50,656 nt of DNA. It comes from Roseiflexaceae bacterium. GTDB taxonomy: Bacteria; Chloroflexota; Chloroflexia; Chloroflexales; Roseiflexaceae. The notes under the pieces were generated by a model, which was given only the letters and a program-made list of their open reading frames with translations, did no database searches and was not told the origin of the DNA. The position numbers and the translations under genes are program-made. This document shows, one piece after another, positions 27,228 to 35,633 of this stretch. The first letter of the stretch is position 1. The number at the start of each line of letters is the position of its first letter. The DNA is taken from NCBI GenBank assembly GCA_947450095.1, contig CANFUF010000011.1, forward strand, positions 1 through 50,656. The letters are read 5' to 3'.

Positions 27228-27848
27228 TCAATGATGAACAATAGTCTGCCAGTGTTGTTGTACCTGTAGAAGTGTATCTGCGATATCGCCATGATTGTGG
27301 ATGACGATATCGGCTACGGCGACTTTATCTGCTTGGGGTGCTTGAGCATCGATGCGGGTGACTGCTTCGGCGTGACTCATGTTACGGGTACGACACAAAC
27401 GCTCGATCTGCAGGTCGCGCGGTGCTGTTACCACCCAAACCGCATTACAAATTGCCGACCAGCCTGATTCGATGAGTTTGATGGCGTCGATGACGGCGAC
27501 GACGGGTTTTTTGGGCGTTCCGCTAGGCAAGTTCGCCAACCATTGCCGGATATGCTGATGTACGGCAGGATGAATCAGTGCCTCGAGTGCACGCAGTTTA
27601 ATCACATCAGTAAAGACGATTTCCCCCAGCGCCCGCCGGTTAATTTGCCCATCTGATAGGAGGATATGCGTACCAAACATTGCGACGACCGAATCATATA
27701 CGGGTTGCCCTGGTTGTTGGAGTTGGCGAGTGACCTGGTCAGCATCGATGACATAGGCACCGAGGCGCTGAAGTTCAGCAACCACGGTGCTTTTGCCACA
27801 GGCAATATTGCCGGTGAGACCAATGATGTAGTTATACTTGTTCGACAT
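27228..27848 (-). CDS. coaE: Dephospho-CoA kinase
   Basis: The 206-residue P-loop kinase catalyses the last step of coenzyme A synthesis, phosphorylation of dephospho-CoA. The Walker A is GLTGNIACGKST near the N-terminus, followed by the family signature YVIDADQVTRQL. RRALGEIVF and the LIHPAVHQHI segment are also characteristic, as is the CRTRNMSHAEAVTRIDAQ lid region. The start at 27848 (MSNKYNYIIG) is chosen because the protein then begins at the P-loop strand, as in the family. It overlaps the 3' end of the amidohydrolase-CYTH gene by 17 nt, which suggests translational coupling. Confidence 0.93.
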   Translation of the reverse strand: MSNKYNYIIGLTGNIACGKSTVVAELQRLGAYVIDADQVTRQLQQPGQPVYDSVVAMFGTHILLSDGQINRRALGEIVFTDVIKLRALEALIHPAVHQHIRQWLANLPSGTPKKPVVAVIDAIKLIESGWSAICNAVWVVTAPRDLQIERLCRTRNMSHAEAVTRIDAQAPQADKVAVADIVIHNHGDIADTLLQVQQHWQTIVHH

Positions 27849-29805
27849 ATTCTTGTTTGATGAGGCGGCTTTGATCAATACCAAGTACGGCCAAAATTTC
27901 ACTCATGAGTTGCGCTTTGCGGGCTGCATCACGGCGGCTCCACGTTCGACTTTTGATTTCGAGGAATGGGCCCGCATTTGCACCAGTAGTCAATGTATCG
28001 ATATTGACCGCAAAATCCATCTCTTGGTAGCTGACATGGGTACGCAAGCGTTCTTTGGTTATGGTAATCACGCGGTTGGGCTGGAAGTATTCGCGATAAA
28101 AGCGCTCACTATGGTTGGCTTGGGCCGTATAGCGCGCTCGACTAATTTGGATTGCCGCAGTATGTTCGATTTCTACCGCTGGTTCGGTCAGGGTGAGGGT
28201 GTAGTAGGGCGATGTTTTGTCGGTGGTATTATGGCGCACATCTTCGCGGAAGCGAATCCGACCGTAACTAGGATCGTTCCAGACAAAGTAGGTGTCATAT
28301 TGGGTGCGACTGTTTTGGCGTAAAAACGTAAAGGGTGCCTGATTGAGGCGCCCCAAAATCGTACGCACATCAACGCTACTAATCTGGGCTTTGACTTGGA
28401 CTTCAAAAATCTCACTGGCGGCCATGGTGCCAATCGCCAATACTTTATCGATGAGATTTTCTTCGCGGTTTGCCAAAAAGGTATTGATTTCGCTGGCGAT
28501 GGCCCGGGCATCGCGGCGGATGGCGTGTTCGTCGAGGGTGAGTAACTGTTGGTTGCGGAGCAACATTTTCCCGGCCACGATGACATCACGCACATCACTG
28601 GCGTGACTGGTATAGACCAAATGGTTATAGATGGCGTCAGGGGCATAGCTGTAGTGGGGTGTCGAATGTAAGCCATCGAGGCTGACTACCACGATATCGG
28701 CTTGTTTGCCGACCTCGAGTGAGCCGATGCGATCTTCTTGATGAATCGCTCTTGCGCCTGACGATGTCGCCAAGGCAAAGGCCGTGCGGGCGGGCATAGC
28801 GGTGGGATTGCCACTCAGGCCTTTGGGCAAGAGCGCCGCCAAATGGATTTCGCTAAACATGTCTTGGTCATCGTTCGATGCTGGTCCATCGGTCCCGAGC
28901 CCGGTGCGTACGCCTGCCTGTAAAAACTGCAAATAAGGGGCGACGCCACTGGCTAATTTGAGGTTTGAAGTGGGGCACGGTGCCACCCCCACCCCCATCG
29001 CGGCGAGTAATTTAATGTCTTCGGGGGTGGCATGCACACAATGCGCCGCAATACACGGCACACTAAATGCGCCGACGCGATTGGCATAGCCAATCGGTGT
29101 GTCTTGGCGTTGTGTCTGTGATTCGTCAACTTCGCGGGCGGTTTCAGACAAATGGGTGACCAAGGGTACCCCGTATTTGGCACACAACGCCACGGCTTGG
29201 GCATAGATTTCGTCAGTACACGTGTAGGGTGCATGGGGTGCGATGGTGGGAGTGATGCGGGGGTGGGTGTGCCAGGTGTCGATAAAGCGGGTGGCGCGTT
29301 CGAGCCCTTCGTCAAACGATGCGGCGTCGGGTGACGGGAGACGCATCACCGATTGACCACACACCGCCCGCATGCCGGCTTCATCAGTAGCTTTGGCGAC
29401 TTCTTCTTCATAAAAATACATGTCGACAAAGGTAGTGGTGCCACCGCGAATCATTTCGGCGCACGACAACAGTGTGCCAGTGCGTACAAAATGTGGGGTG
29501 ACAAAGCGTCCTTCGACGGGGAACATATAGCCAAACAACCAGACATCGAGCTGCAAATCAGCAGCGATGCCACGCAGCAAGCTCATCGGTACATGGGCAT
29601 GGGCATTGATGAGCCCTGGGATGACGGCACAGTTTTCACAATCAATCACGGTGGTCGCAGTGTATGCGTGGCTCAGTTGCGTGCTGTCGCCGACGGCGAC
29701 AATCACATCGTTGTGTACCGCAACGGCACCATCATGTACGATGGTGCCGTTTTTGTCCATGGTAACCACGGTCGCATGGCAAAGGAGTAAATCGATGTGG
29801 GGCAT
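27832..29805 (-). CDS. Fusion of an MTA/SAH-deaminase-like amidohydrolase with a C-terminal CYTH domain
   Basis: The 657-residue protein has two parts. Residues 1-440 are an amidohydrolase of the 5-methylthioadenosine/S-adenosylhomocysteine deaminase class: INAHAHVP (His69, His71), APHAPYTC (His191), THLSET (His218), LGTDGPASNDDQDMFSEI (Asp306) and GSLEVGKQAD. Residues about 464-652 match the CYTH triphosphate-tunnel fold: FEVQVKAQI (467-475), YDTYFVW (503-509), RIRFRED (516-522), ITKERLR (582-588), NIDTL (601-605), PFLEIKSR (613-620) and a final EYVE. The usual ExExK signature reads ExQxK. CYTH enzymes act on triphosphates or make cAMP. The start at 29805 has AAGGA upstream. It overlaps coaE and follows a zinc-ribbon gene by 5 bp. 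The joint function is unknown. Confidence 0.85.
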   Translation of the reverse strand: MPHIDLLLCHATVVTMDKNGTIVHDGAVAVHNDVIVAVGDSTQLSHAYTATTVIDCENCAVIPGLINAHAHVPMSLLRGIAADLQLDVWLFGYMFPVEGRFVTPHFVRTGTLLSCAEMIRGGTTTFVDMYFYEEEVAKATDEAGMRAVCGQSVMRLPSPDAASFDEGLERATRFIDTWHTHPRITPTIAPHAPYTCTDEIYAQAVALCAKYGVPLVTHLSETAREVDESQTQRQDTPIGYANRVGAFSVPCIAAHCVHATPEDIKLLAAMGVGVAPCPTSNLKLASGVAPYLQFLQAGVRTGLGTDGPASNDDQDMFSEIHLAALLPKGLSGNPTAMPARTAFALATSSGARAIHQEDRIGSLEVGKQADIVVVSLDGLHSTPHYSYAPDAIYNHLVYTSHASDVRDVIVAGKMLLRNQQLLTLDEHAIRRDARAIASEINTFLANREENLIDKVLAIGTMAASEIFEVQVKAQISSVDVRTILGRLNQAPFTFLRQNSRTQYDTYFVWNDPSYGRIRFREDVRHNTTDKTSPYYTLTLTEPAVEIEHTAAIQISRARYTAQANHSERFYREYFQPNRVITITKERLRTHVSYQEMDFAVNIDTLTTGANAGPFLEIKSRTWSRRDAARKAQLMSEILAVLGIDQSRLIKQEYVEQV

Positions 29806-29810
29806 AACGT

Positions 29811-30281
29811 TTATCCTTGATTGTCGGGCGGCAAGGGGAGTGTCCCGCGGAACTGACAGTGCGGGCAGTAATATTCGCTTTCGTAGCGTTGTTTTTGTTG
29901 ATGCCACGCCACCAGTGATTTTTTGAGGATGGTATCATTGCGGGCTTGACGCCACACAAATACCGAAAACAACGCAGTCATGGCGACGATAAATGTGGCA
30001 ATCCCACTATAAATCCCGGTATCACCTGCTTTGAGTCCTTGGGCGGGGAAGTTGGTGCCGATGGTGAGTTCTGCAATCCCCCCCACCATCACCGAAGCCG
30101 CCACCGCAATCGAAAAACTCAAGAGCAACGTGACACATCCGAGTCCGCCACTTTGTTTCGGGCTAGGCGGTTGCGGCAACGCCAATCCTTGGCGGGTTTC
30201 TTCGGGAATCGCAGGGTCTTTGGCGGCCTCTGCCACCGACACGAGTGGGTTTTGGCATTGTGGACAATGATTGGTAGTCAT
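29811..30281 (-). CDS. Small membrane protein with terminal CxxC zinc-ribbon halves
   Basis: I do not recognise a family. The 156-residue protein starts MTTNHCPQCQNP and carries a second CxxC (YYCPHCQFRG) near the C-terminus, at about 138-141. Two hydrophobic helices lie between them, at about 50-70 and 90-110. The N- and C-terminal CxxC pairs would both be cytoplasmic with two helices and could together bind one zinc. Its Shine-Dalgarno GGGAGG sits in the pgi 3' end, 1 bp separates it from the pgi stop, and the amidohydrolase-CYTH gene follows by 5 bp, so all are probably one transcript. Confidence 0.7.
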   Translation of the reverse strand: MTTNHCPQCQNPLVSVAEAAKDPAIPEETRQGLALPQPPSPKQSGGLGCVTLLLSFSIAVAASVMVGGIAELTIGTNFPAQGLKAGDTGIYSGIATFIVAMTALFSVFVWRQARNDTILKKSLVAWHQQKQRYESEYYCPHCQFRGTLPLPPDNQG

Positions 30282-30282
30282 C

Positions 30283-31698
30283 TTATACCTCCCATTCTGG
30301 CGAACGACGGGTCATGGTGGCTTCGATTTCCTTGCGACGTGCATCAAACCCCGTGCGTCCCAACAACGCATACGTCGCGATTTTGCCTGCTTCAACCCCT
30401 GGTTGATCAAAGGTGTTGATATTCAACAATGCACCAGCAATCGCCGTTTGCATTTCAAAGAGCATAATCAACTGCCCCAACGTGAAGGCATTAATCGCTG
30501 GCAGGGTGTGGGTGATATTGGGGCGACTGGCATCGCTCAAGGCAATCGCCGTGGCTTTTTGTTCGGCTTGAATCAGTTCGTTGAATGTGTGTCCACCGAG
30601 GTACGATACTCCTTCGAGTTGGGGGTAGGCGGTAGGGATCGTCACCGTACTCGCATATTCATCAACGGCAATGAAATTCACCAGCTTGTCGTATGGCCCT
30701 TCGACATAGAGTTGGACTTGTGAATGTTGGTCGGTCGCGCCCAAAGCTTTGATGGGGGTGGTACCGACATTGACCACGTCGCCATTGAGGCTATAGCGCT
30801 TGCCGAGGCTTTCGGCCCAGAGTTGGGCAAACCAATCGGCCATATGGCGCAAGCGATGGGCATAGGGCATCATCACCACCATGTTTTGGCCTTGATCGGC
30901 ACACAACAGATTGATGATGGCGGCCAAGGCGGCAGGATTGCGACGCACATCGGGGTTGCTGGCGATTTCGTAGCCGTAGGCGGCGCCCGCGAGCAAGGCT
31001 TTGATATCCACACCGGTGACGGCGGCGGATACCAAGCCAACGGTGGTCAATACCGAAAAACGTCCGCCCACATTGGGTGGCAAATCGAGCATCGACCAGC
31101 CTTCTTGTTGGCCAATTTGGCGCAAAAACCCACCCGTAGGATCGGTGGTCAAAATAATATGTTGCGCCAAGGACTGCGGGCCGAGGGTGCGTACCAAATG
31201 GTCACGCACCGACAAAAACGACGCCATTGTTTCGGCGGTGGTGCCACTTTTGCTGATGACATTAAACACGGTACTGGCGGGGTCGAGGGTTTCGAGCAGC
31301 CCAGCATTCAAATCGGGGTCAGAATTGTCAATCACAAATAAGCGCGGAGTGGTGCGTACGCCCCGCGGTTGGTCATTGTAAAAGGGATGATTGAGCGCCG
31401 ATTGTACGGCAATATTACCGAGGGCTGAGCCACCAATCCCGAGCACCACGAAGTTTTCGGCGTGGCGCACGCGCTCAGCCGTCGCCAAAATCGCGCTTAC
31501 ATCTTGATTCGGTAATTCAGGCCACCCCAGCGCCGCACTGTTTTTGGCAATATCGGCAATGGCGGCTTGGGCGCGTGGCACAAATGAATCGATGGCGGCA
31601 CTGTCGACACCATGCGCACCAATCACCGATTGCAAGGCATTGTTGACATCGAGCCGAATCCGCATTTTGGCGCGCCAGTTGGGATTTTGGTAGTCCAT
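30283..31698 (-). CDS. pgi: Glucose-6-phosphate isomerase
   Basis: The 471-residue phosphosugar isomerase interconverts glucose 6-phosphate and fructose 6-phosphate. Conserved segments are VLGIGGSALGN, FNVISKSGTTAETMA (phosphate-binding SIS motif), TDPTGGFL, GGRFSVLTTVGL and QLYVEGPYDK; the C-terminal active-site region follows. It is shorter than the 550-residue E. coli type, like the compact Pgi of several other phyla. The start at 31698 has GAGGG upstream; the in-frame extension to 31836 runs into the neighbouring gene and lacks similarity. It heads a minus-strand cluster continuing to coaE. Confidence 0.94.
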   Translation of the reverse strand: MDYQNPNWRAKMRIRLDVNNALQSVIGAHGVDSAAIDSFVPRAQAAIADIAKNSAALGWPELPNQDVSAILATAERVRHAENFVVLGIGGSALGNIAVQSALNHPFYNDQPRGVRTTPRLFVIDNSDPDLNAGLLETLDPASTVFNVISKSGTTAETMASFLSVRDHLVRTLGPQSLAQHIILTTDPTGGFLRQIGQQEGWSMLDLPPNVGGRFSVLTTVGLVSAAVTGVDIKALLAGAAYGYEIASNPDVRRNPAALAAIINLLCADQGQNMVVMMPYAHRLRHMADWFAQLWAESLGKRYSLNGDVVNVGTTPIKALGATDQHSQVQLYVEGPYDKLVNFIAVDEYASTVTIPTAYPQLEGVSYLGGHTFNELIQAEQKATAIALSDASRPNITHTLPAINAFTLGQLIMLFEMQTAIAGALLNINTFDQPGVEAGKIATYALLGRTGFDARRKEIEATMTRRSPEWEV

Positions 31699-31723
31699 AG
31701 CAACCCTCATATACAGGAAAAAA

Positions 31724-32047
31724 TTACTTTTGGGTGGTGGCAATATGCTGATTGTAGATGGATTCGTCCACAAACACGCCACCTTCGACCGTTCGTCGTG
31801 TTTCACGGCGGGTGGTGTCAAACAAAATCTCAGCATGCATCAAGCGAAAACAGCGGGCATCCATGATTTCTTTGCGCAATACATAGCCCACTGCGTGTTC
31901 GCGATCATCATATTCAAGGGTGAGGTCGTTATAGATATCAACCCGTACATGCACAGGGGTATGACAATTATTGCACTCCACATAGAGGTGCAAAATTCGA
32001 CTGTCATTGGTATTCCCGCCGCCGAGGAGTCGCCGCAACCACATCAT
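31724..32047 (-). CDS. Uncharacterised small protein with a CxxC motif
   Basis: I do not recognise a named family. The 107-residue protein starts MMWLRRLLGGG and then has LHLYVECNNCHTPVHVRVD, a single CxxC knuckle near residue 27. A predicted beta-rich body (LEYDDREHAVGYVLRKEIM, RCFRLMHAEILFD) and a hydrophilic tail follow. A strong AAGGAGGT site supports translation from the ATG at 32047; the next codon is also Met. It ends 25 bp before pgi on the same strand. A single CxxC suggests metal binding by a dimer, but this is speculative. Confidence 0.75.
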   Translation of the reverse strand: MMWLRRLLGGGNTNDSRILHLYVECNNCHTPVHVRVDIYNDLTLEYDDREHAVGYVLRKEIMDARCFRLMHAEILFDTTRRETRRTVEGGVFVDESIYNQHIATTQK

Positions 32048-32134
32048 GCGTACCTCCTTGTATAAATTATTCTGCAAAGTATAGCATATGATTGTGGTAA
32101 TTGTGTTATCACAAGGTCATTATTTGTAATAGCG

Positions 32135-33181
32135 TCATACCAACGACAGTGTAACAACTCGTCCTTCGGCGGCTCGGAACACGCGATCGCGCACTGCAGC
32201 TGCCACACCACCACCCAGCGGTTCGCTGGTGACAATCTGCGTGACCGCTAGTGCGTCGAGCTCACGAATAGCCGCAAACAAGCGTGTCGCTACCATGGCA
32301 CCGTTGTCCCGTGCGCCGAGTGTGGCATAGGGAATCTGTGCCTGCGTTGCCACCGCAACATCGTCGTCATAACAAAGCCACGCCAGTGTGGGGTTTTGTT
32401 GAGACATGGTGACGATGTGTGTCTGGATTGTAGGCGTCGTACCGCGAAAAATCGTTACTGGCGCCCGTGGTGAATAGTGTTTGAGCAACATCCCTGGCGC
32501 CGGCGCCGCATCACTATCACCGACAACTGCCGTGTGTACGGTGACATCACCCAGCACGGTGGCCAGTTGTTCGGCGGGTACCCCCCCTTGGCGCAAGATG
32601 CGGGGTGGCGTGCAGGTCAGGTCAATAATCGTTGATTCTACCCCAATGGATGTACTCCCCGCATCGAGCACCGCATCGATGCGCCCAGCCAAATCATTGA
32701 GCACATGATCGGCATTGGTGGGGCTTGGGCGCGAAAACAAATTGGCCGAAGGGGCCACCAAGGGGCAATCACTCGCGCGAATCAACGCCAAGGCCACGGC
32801 ATGGCGGGGCATCCGCACTGCTACACTTTCTCGTCCCGCAGTAATGGCCGGGTCGAGGTCGGGGTGTTTGGGGACGAGCATGGTCAATGGCCCCGGCCAA
32901 AAAGCTTCGCTTAGTAAGGCAAATGTGGTCGGTAACTGGCCGACCACACCAACGAGTTGGGCATAATCGGCAATATGCACGATGAGTGGATCGTTGGCAG
33001 GGCGCCCCTTGGCGGTGAAAATTGCTTGCACCGCCTGTGGGTTGCGGGCATCGCCAGCGAGACCGTAGACGGTTTCGGTTGGCATTGCGACGACCCCACC
33101 ACGCCGAATAATCGCCGCTGCGTGGGCGATTGCGACGGGGTCTGGGTGCGTGGCCGATACCACGATGCGCTCACTGTTCAT
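32135..33181 (-). CDS. tsaC: L-threonylcarbamoyladenylate synthase (Sua5 type)
   Basis: The 348-residue protein makes threonylcarbamoyl-AMP for the tRNA t6A37 modification. The N-terminal YrdC domain (about 12-205) has MPTETVYGLAGDA, FTAKGRPANDPLIVHI, WPGPLTM and APSANLFSRPSPTNA. The C-terminal Sua5 domain (about 225-345) begins PAPGMLLKHYSPRAP, which makes this the long Sua5 form rather than short TsaC. Its ATG overlaps the stop of the upstream flavin reductase gene (ATGA), so the two are translationally coupled. TsaB, TsaD and TsaE are not in the window. Confidence 0.93.
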   Translation of the reverse strand: MNSERIVVSATHPDPVAIAHAAAIIRRGGVVAMPTETVYGLAGDARNPQAVQAIFTAKGRPANDPLIVHIADYAQLVGVVGQLPTTFALLSEAFWPGPLTMLVPKHPDLDPAITAGRESVAVRMPRHAVALALIRASDCPLVAPSANLFSRPSPTNADHVLNDLAGRIDAVLDAGSTSIGVESTIIDLTCTPPRILRQGGVPAEQLATVLGDVTVHTAVVGDSDAAPAPGMLLKHYSPRAPVTIFRGTTPTIQTHIVTMSQQNPTLAWLCYDDDVAVATQAQIPYATLGARDNGAMVATRLFAAIRELDALAVTQIVTSEPLGGGVAAAVRDRVFRAAEGRVVTLSLV

Positions 33182-33648
33182 ACGAGTTGTCGATATGCTC
33201 CTTGGGCATAAACGAGCGGTTCATGGGCGCTGGTGGTGGCATTCATCAATGCCCCAACAATGATGGCATGATCTCCACCGGGTAAGACATGGGCAAGATT
33301 GCATTCGATTGTCGTACAACAATCATCAAGTAATGGCATACCGAGTGCACCGCTACTCCAGGCAACATCGGCAAATTTATCGATGTCACGGCTGGCAAAG
33401 CGTTGCGAGAGGTGCGCTTGATGGGCCGCCAAAATACTCACGCCAAATTTCCCTGATTTGAGAATAGCGTTGTAGGTCGGTAAGGTGCTATTGAGACATA
33501 CGAGCAATAGTTGTGGTTGGAGTGATAGTGAACAAAACGAACTCACTGTCATCCCATAGCGTACATTATCATAGACCGTGGTAACCACGGTGACTCCACT
33601 AACAAAACTTCCCATCGTCTTGCGGAACGTTGCATCGTCCACTGGCAT
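33178..33648 (-). CDS. Flavin reductase-like (DIM6/NTAB family) FMN-binding protein
   Basis: The 156-residue single-domain protein has MGSFVSGVTVVTTVYDN at the N-terminus, the FMN-binding segment GMTVSSFCSLSLQPQLLLVCL, and ILAAHQAHLSQRFAS. These are characteristic of short-chain flavin reductases that supply reduced FMN to monooxygenases. No partner oxygenase is encoded nearby, so the physiological acceptor is unknown. AAAGGTG precedes the ATG. A TATAAT on the minus strand (complement of about 33694-33699) lies upstream and may be its -10. It forms a two-gene operon with the Sua5-type gene through a 4-base overlap. Confidence 0.88.
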   Translation of the reverse strand: MPVDDATFRKTMGSFVSGVTVVTTVYDNVRYGMTVSSFCSLSLQPQLLLVCLNSTLPTYNAILKSGKFGVSILAAHQAHLSQRFASRDIDKFADVAWSSGALGMPLLDDCCTTIECNLAHVLPGGDHAIIVGALMNATTSAHEPLVYAQGAYRQLV

Positions 33649-33875
33649 GCATACACCTTTTTCTGTATCGACTTCGACACGGTACTACTTCTATTATAGT
33701 CAATCAGCGAAGAATATTCAGCAAAGTCACAAATTTGTATAATTGAGCAAATAATTGCAGCATGTTTTTAAGATTAGCGTATTTAGCAGTGCATATTTTC
33801 CAATCATGTGTAAGCAATGATACACTATACCAAACAGGAAAACAGTGTGTGTTGAATTATGGGGAGTAGTGACAT

Positions 33876-34676
33876 ATGCAAGATGCGATTGCAATGATTA
33901 TTGCGAGTATTCCCACCATATTATTGGTGGTTGGTATTGTGTTGGCGACCATTGTGTTGGCGCGGCGGGTGCGCACGGTTGTGCACGTTGGGGTCATGCG
34001 GATGGGGATGCCAATCGAAATTGCGACGGTGGCTGCCAGTATTATTAATGCAGTAGTGTTGTTATTGGGTGTGGCGATTGCATTGGCGCAAGCTGGTTGG
34101 GTGACCGCGGCTTCGAGCTTTGTTGCTGGGCTTGGAATTACGAGTATCATTGTGGGCTTTGCCTTACAAGATACCATCAAAAACTATGCTGCCGGCGTGA
34201 TGATTCTCTATCATCGCCCATACCATGTCGGCGATGATGTGCAATTAGGGTCGATGCGGGGTTTGGTGACAGCATTACGGTTGCATATGACGATTTTGCG
34301 GCGTGAAGATGGCATTATTGTTGAAATACCCAGTAGTGTTATCACGAATAGCCCCATCATCAATTACACCCGGGCAGGGTTGCGGCGGATTGCTATCCGC
34401 ATTACGCTCGAACGCAATATCGACATCGAAACGATTGTGCGTGATTTGACTGATGTGTTGCGCCGTACGCCTCATGTGGCCAATGAACCACTACCGACCG
34501 TATCGGTTATTGGTATGGAAGGTGAATTTATCGTATTTGAGGTTGGGGTATGGGCTAGCGCAAGCGATGATCTCAGTGGGGCAACCCGCACGCATACGAT
34601 GGCAACAATTGATCGCTTTTTGGTCACCACGCAACCAACCAAACGCAATAAGAGTGCAATAAAAATATCGGTGTAA
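33876..34676 (+). CDS. Small mechanosensitive channel (MscS family)
   Basis: The 266-residue channel has two or three N-terminal helices followed by the pore-lining TM3 region and the cytoplasmic beta domain. The MscS signature includes AGLGITSIIVGFALQDTIKNYAAGVMI (read in part as GFALQDTIKN), then RPYHVGDDVQLG, VEIPSSVITNSPIINYTR. These channels open under membrane tension to release solutes after osmotic downshock. GGGGAG lies nine bases before the ATG. It stands alone and ends at a strong terminator shared with rex. Confidence 0.93.
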   Translation: MQDAIAMIIASIPTILLVVGIVLATIVLARRVRTVVHVGVMRMGMPIEIATVAASIINAVVLLLGVAIALAQAGWVTAASSFVAGLGITSIIVGFALQDTIKNYAAGVMILYHRPYHVGDDVQLGSMRGLVTALRLHMTILRREDGIIVEIPSSVITNSPIINYTRAGLRRIAIRITLERNIDIETIVRDLTDVLRRTPHVANEPLPTVSVIGMEGEFIVFEVGVWASASDDLSGATRTHTMATIDRFLVTTQPTKRNKSAIKISV

Positions 34677-34677
34677 T

Positions 34678-34722
34678 AAACCAAGAGCGCGCCGCATCAT
34701 ACATTCGGCGCGCTCTTGGTTT
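34678..34722. terminator. Bidirectional terminator between mscS-type gene and rex
   Basis: Perfect 17-bp arms at 34678-34694 and 34706-34722 flank an 11-nt loop. The stem starts with AAA and ends with TTT, giving short U-runs on both strands. It sits between the two convergent stops. Confidence 0.88.
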
Positions 34723-34744
34723 GTTGACGAAAAATAAGACGTAA

Positions 34745-35383
34745 TTAGCGATTGTCGTCGCGTGACAAATAAAACGTCATACTATGCAACACCGTAATTG
34801 GGTCAATATAGCGCACCCAAACACCGTCTGGTACCTGTAACACCGTCGGTGCGTAGCTTAATAATGCACGCACTTTTGCTTTGACGAGCACATTTGCGAC
34901 TTGTTGGGCGCGATCTGCGGGTACTGCGATAATCGCCATTTCGATATTGCGCTGTGGGATAATCTGGGCAATGTCGTCACTATGGGTAATCACTATGCCG
35001 TTGACCGACTTCCCCACTTTGTCGGGACTTGCGTCGAATACCGCCGCAATATGAATCCCCTGCTCACGAAATCCTTCATAGCGAATAATGGCCTCACCGA
35101 GCTGACCGGCACCAATCAGCGCTACGGCCCAGGCGCGGTCTAATCCAAGGATATGCTCGATTTGATCGAGCAATCGTTCGACGTCATATCCGATGCCTTG
35201 TTTGCCGAATTCACCAAAATACGACAAATCTTTACGAATCTGCGCAGCAGTCACATTGATCCGCTCGCCGAGTTCTTGCGACGAAACAGAGTTGATGCCA
35301 TCGCGCAGTAAATAACGCAGACTGCGGGCATAGAGCGGTAATCGCCGGACTACAACGTCGGGTGGAGTGATGGTACGATTCAC
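34745..35383 (-). CDS. rex: Redox-sensing transcriptional repressor Rex
   Basis: The 212-residue protein joins an N-terminal winged helix ([47 protein letters not shown]) to a Rossmann NAD(H) domain ([13 protein letters not shown]). Rex represses fermentation and respiratory genes and releases DNA when NADH rises. The start is the GTG at 35383, with AGGAGGG six bases upstream; the longer in-frame reading to 35437 has no such site. No convincing TTGTG-N8-CACAA operator is seen nearby. It is divergent from hisC. Confidence 0.95.
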   Translation of the reverse strand: MNRTITPPDVVVRRLPLYARSLRYLLRDGINSVSSQELGERINVTAAQIRKDLSYFGEFGKQGIGYDVERLLDQIEHILGLDRAWAVALIGAGQLGEAIIRYEGFREQGIHIAAVFDASPDKVGKSVNGIVITHSDDIAQIIPQRNIEMAIIAVPADRAQQVANVLVKAKVRALLSYAPTVLQVPDGVWVRYIDPITVLHSMTFYLSRDDNR

Positions 35384-35499
35384 CGAATCCCTCCTGAAAT
35401 CGCACAATAAATGCAAAAATATGTGCAATACAAACACAAAAAAAGCATAGCACTATTTTTCACAACATGCAAGCGTAAGAAATTTATCAGGAGGGAGCA

Positions 35500-35508
35500 T
35501 GGTATAAT
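35500..35508 (+). promoter_or_regulatory. Extended -10 promoter for hisC-ugd
   Basis: TGGTATAAT at 35500-35508 is a perfect extended -10 (TGn plus TATAAT). No good -35 is seen, which is normal for this class. The leader to the hisC start is about 120 nt. Confidence 0.55.
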
Positions 35509-35633
35509 GCCTAAATGATATTGAAAACCCTTGCGTTTTGATGAGAAATCTGCGAATACGCGGTACGAAATAGCGAATGGTGTATTATATACGGTACATG
35601 AATGACCGTGATATGTTGATTGGAGCGAGTCCT

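Noticed and set aside
30724-31341. Plus-strand frame (205 codons) antisense to pgi
   Set aside because: Overlaps a complete, motif-bearing pgi gene and lacks any family signature.
35384-35480. Rex operator upstream of rex
   Set aside because: The nearest match has TTGTG and CACA nine bases apart with a mismatched end; the consensus needs eight and CACAA.
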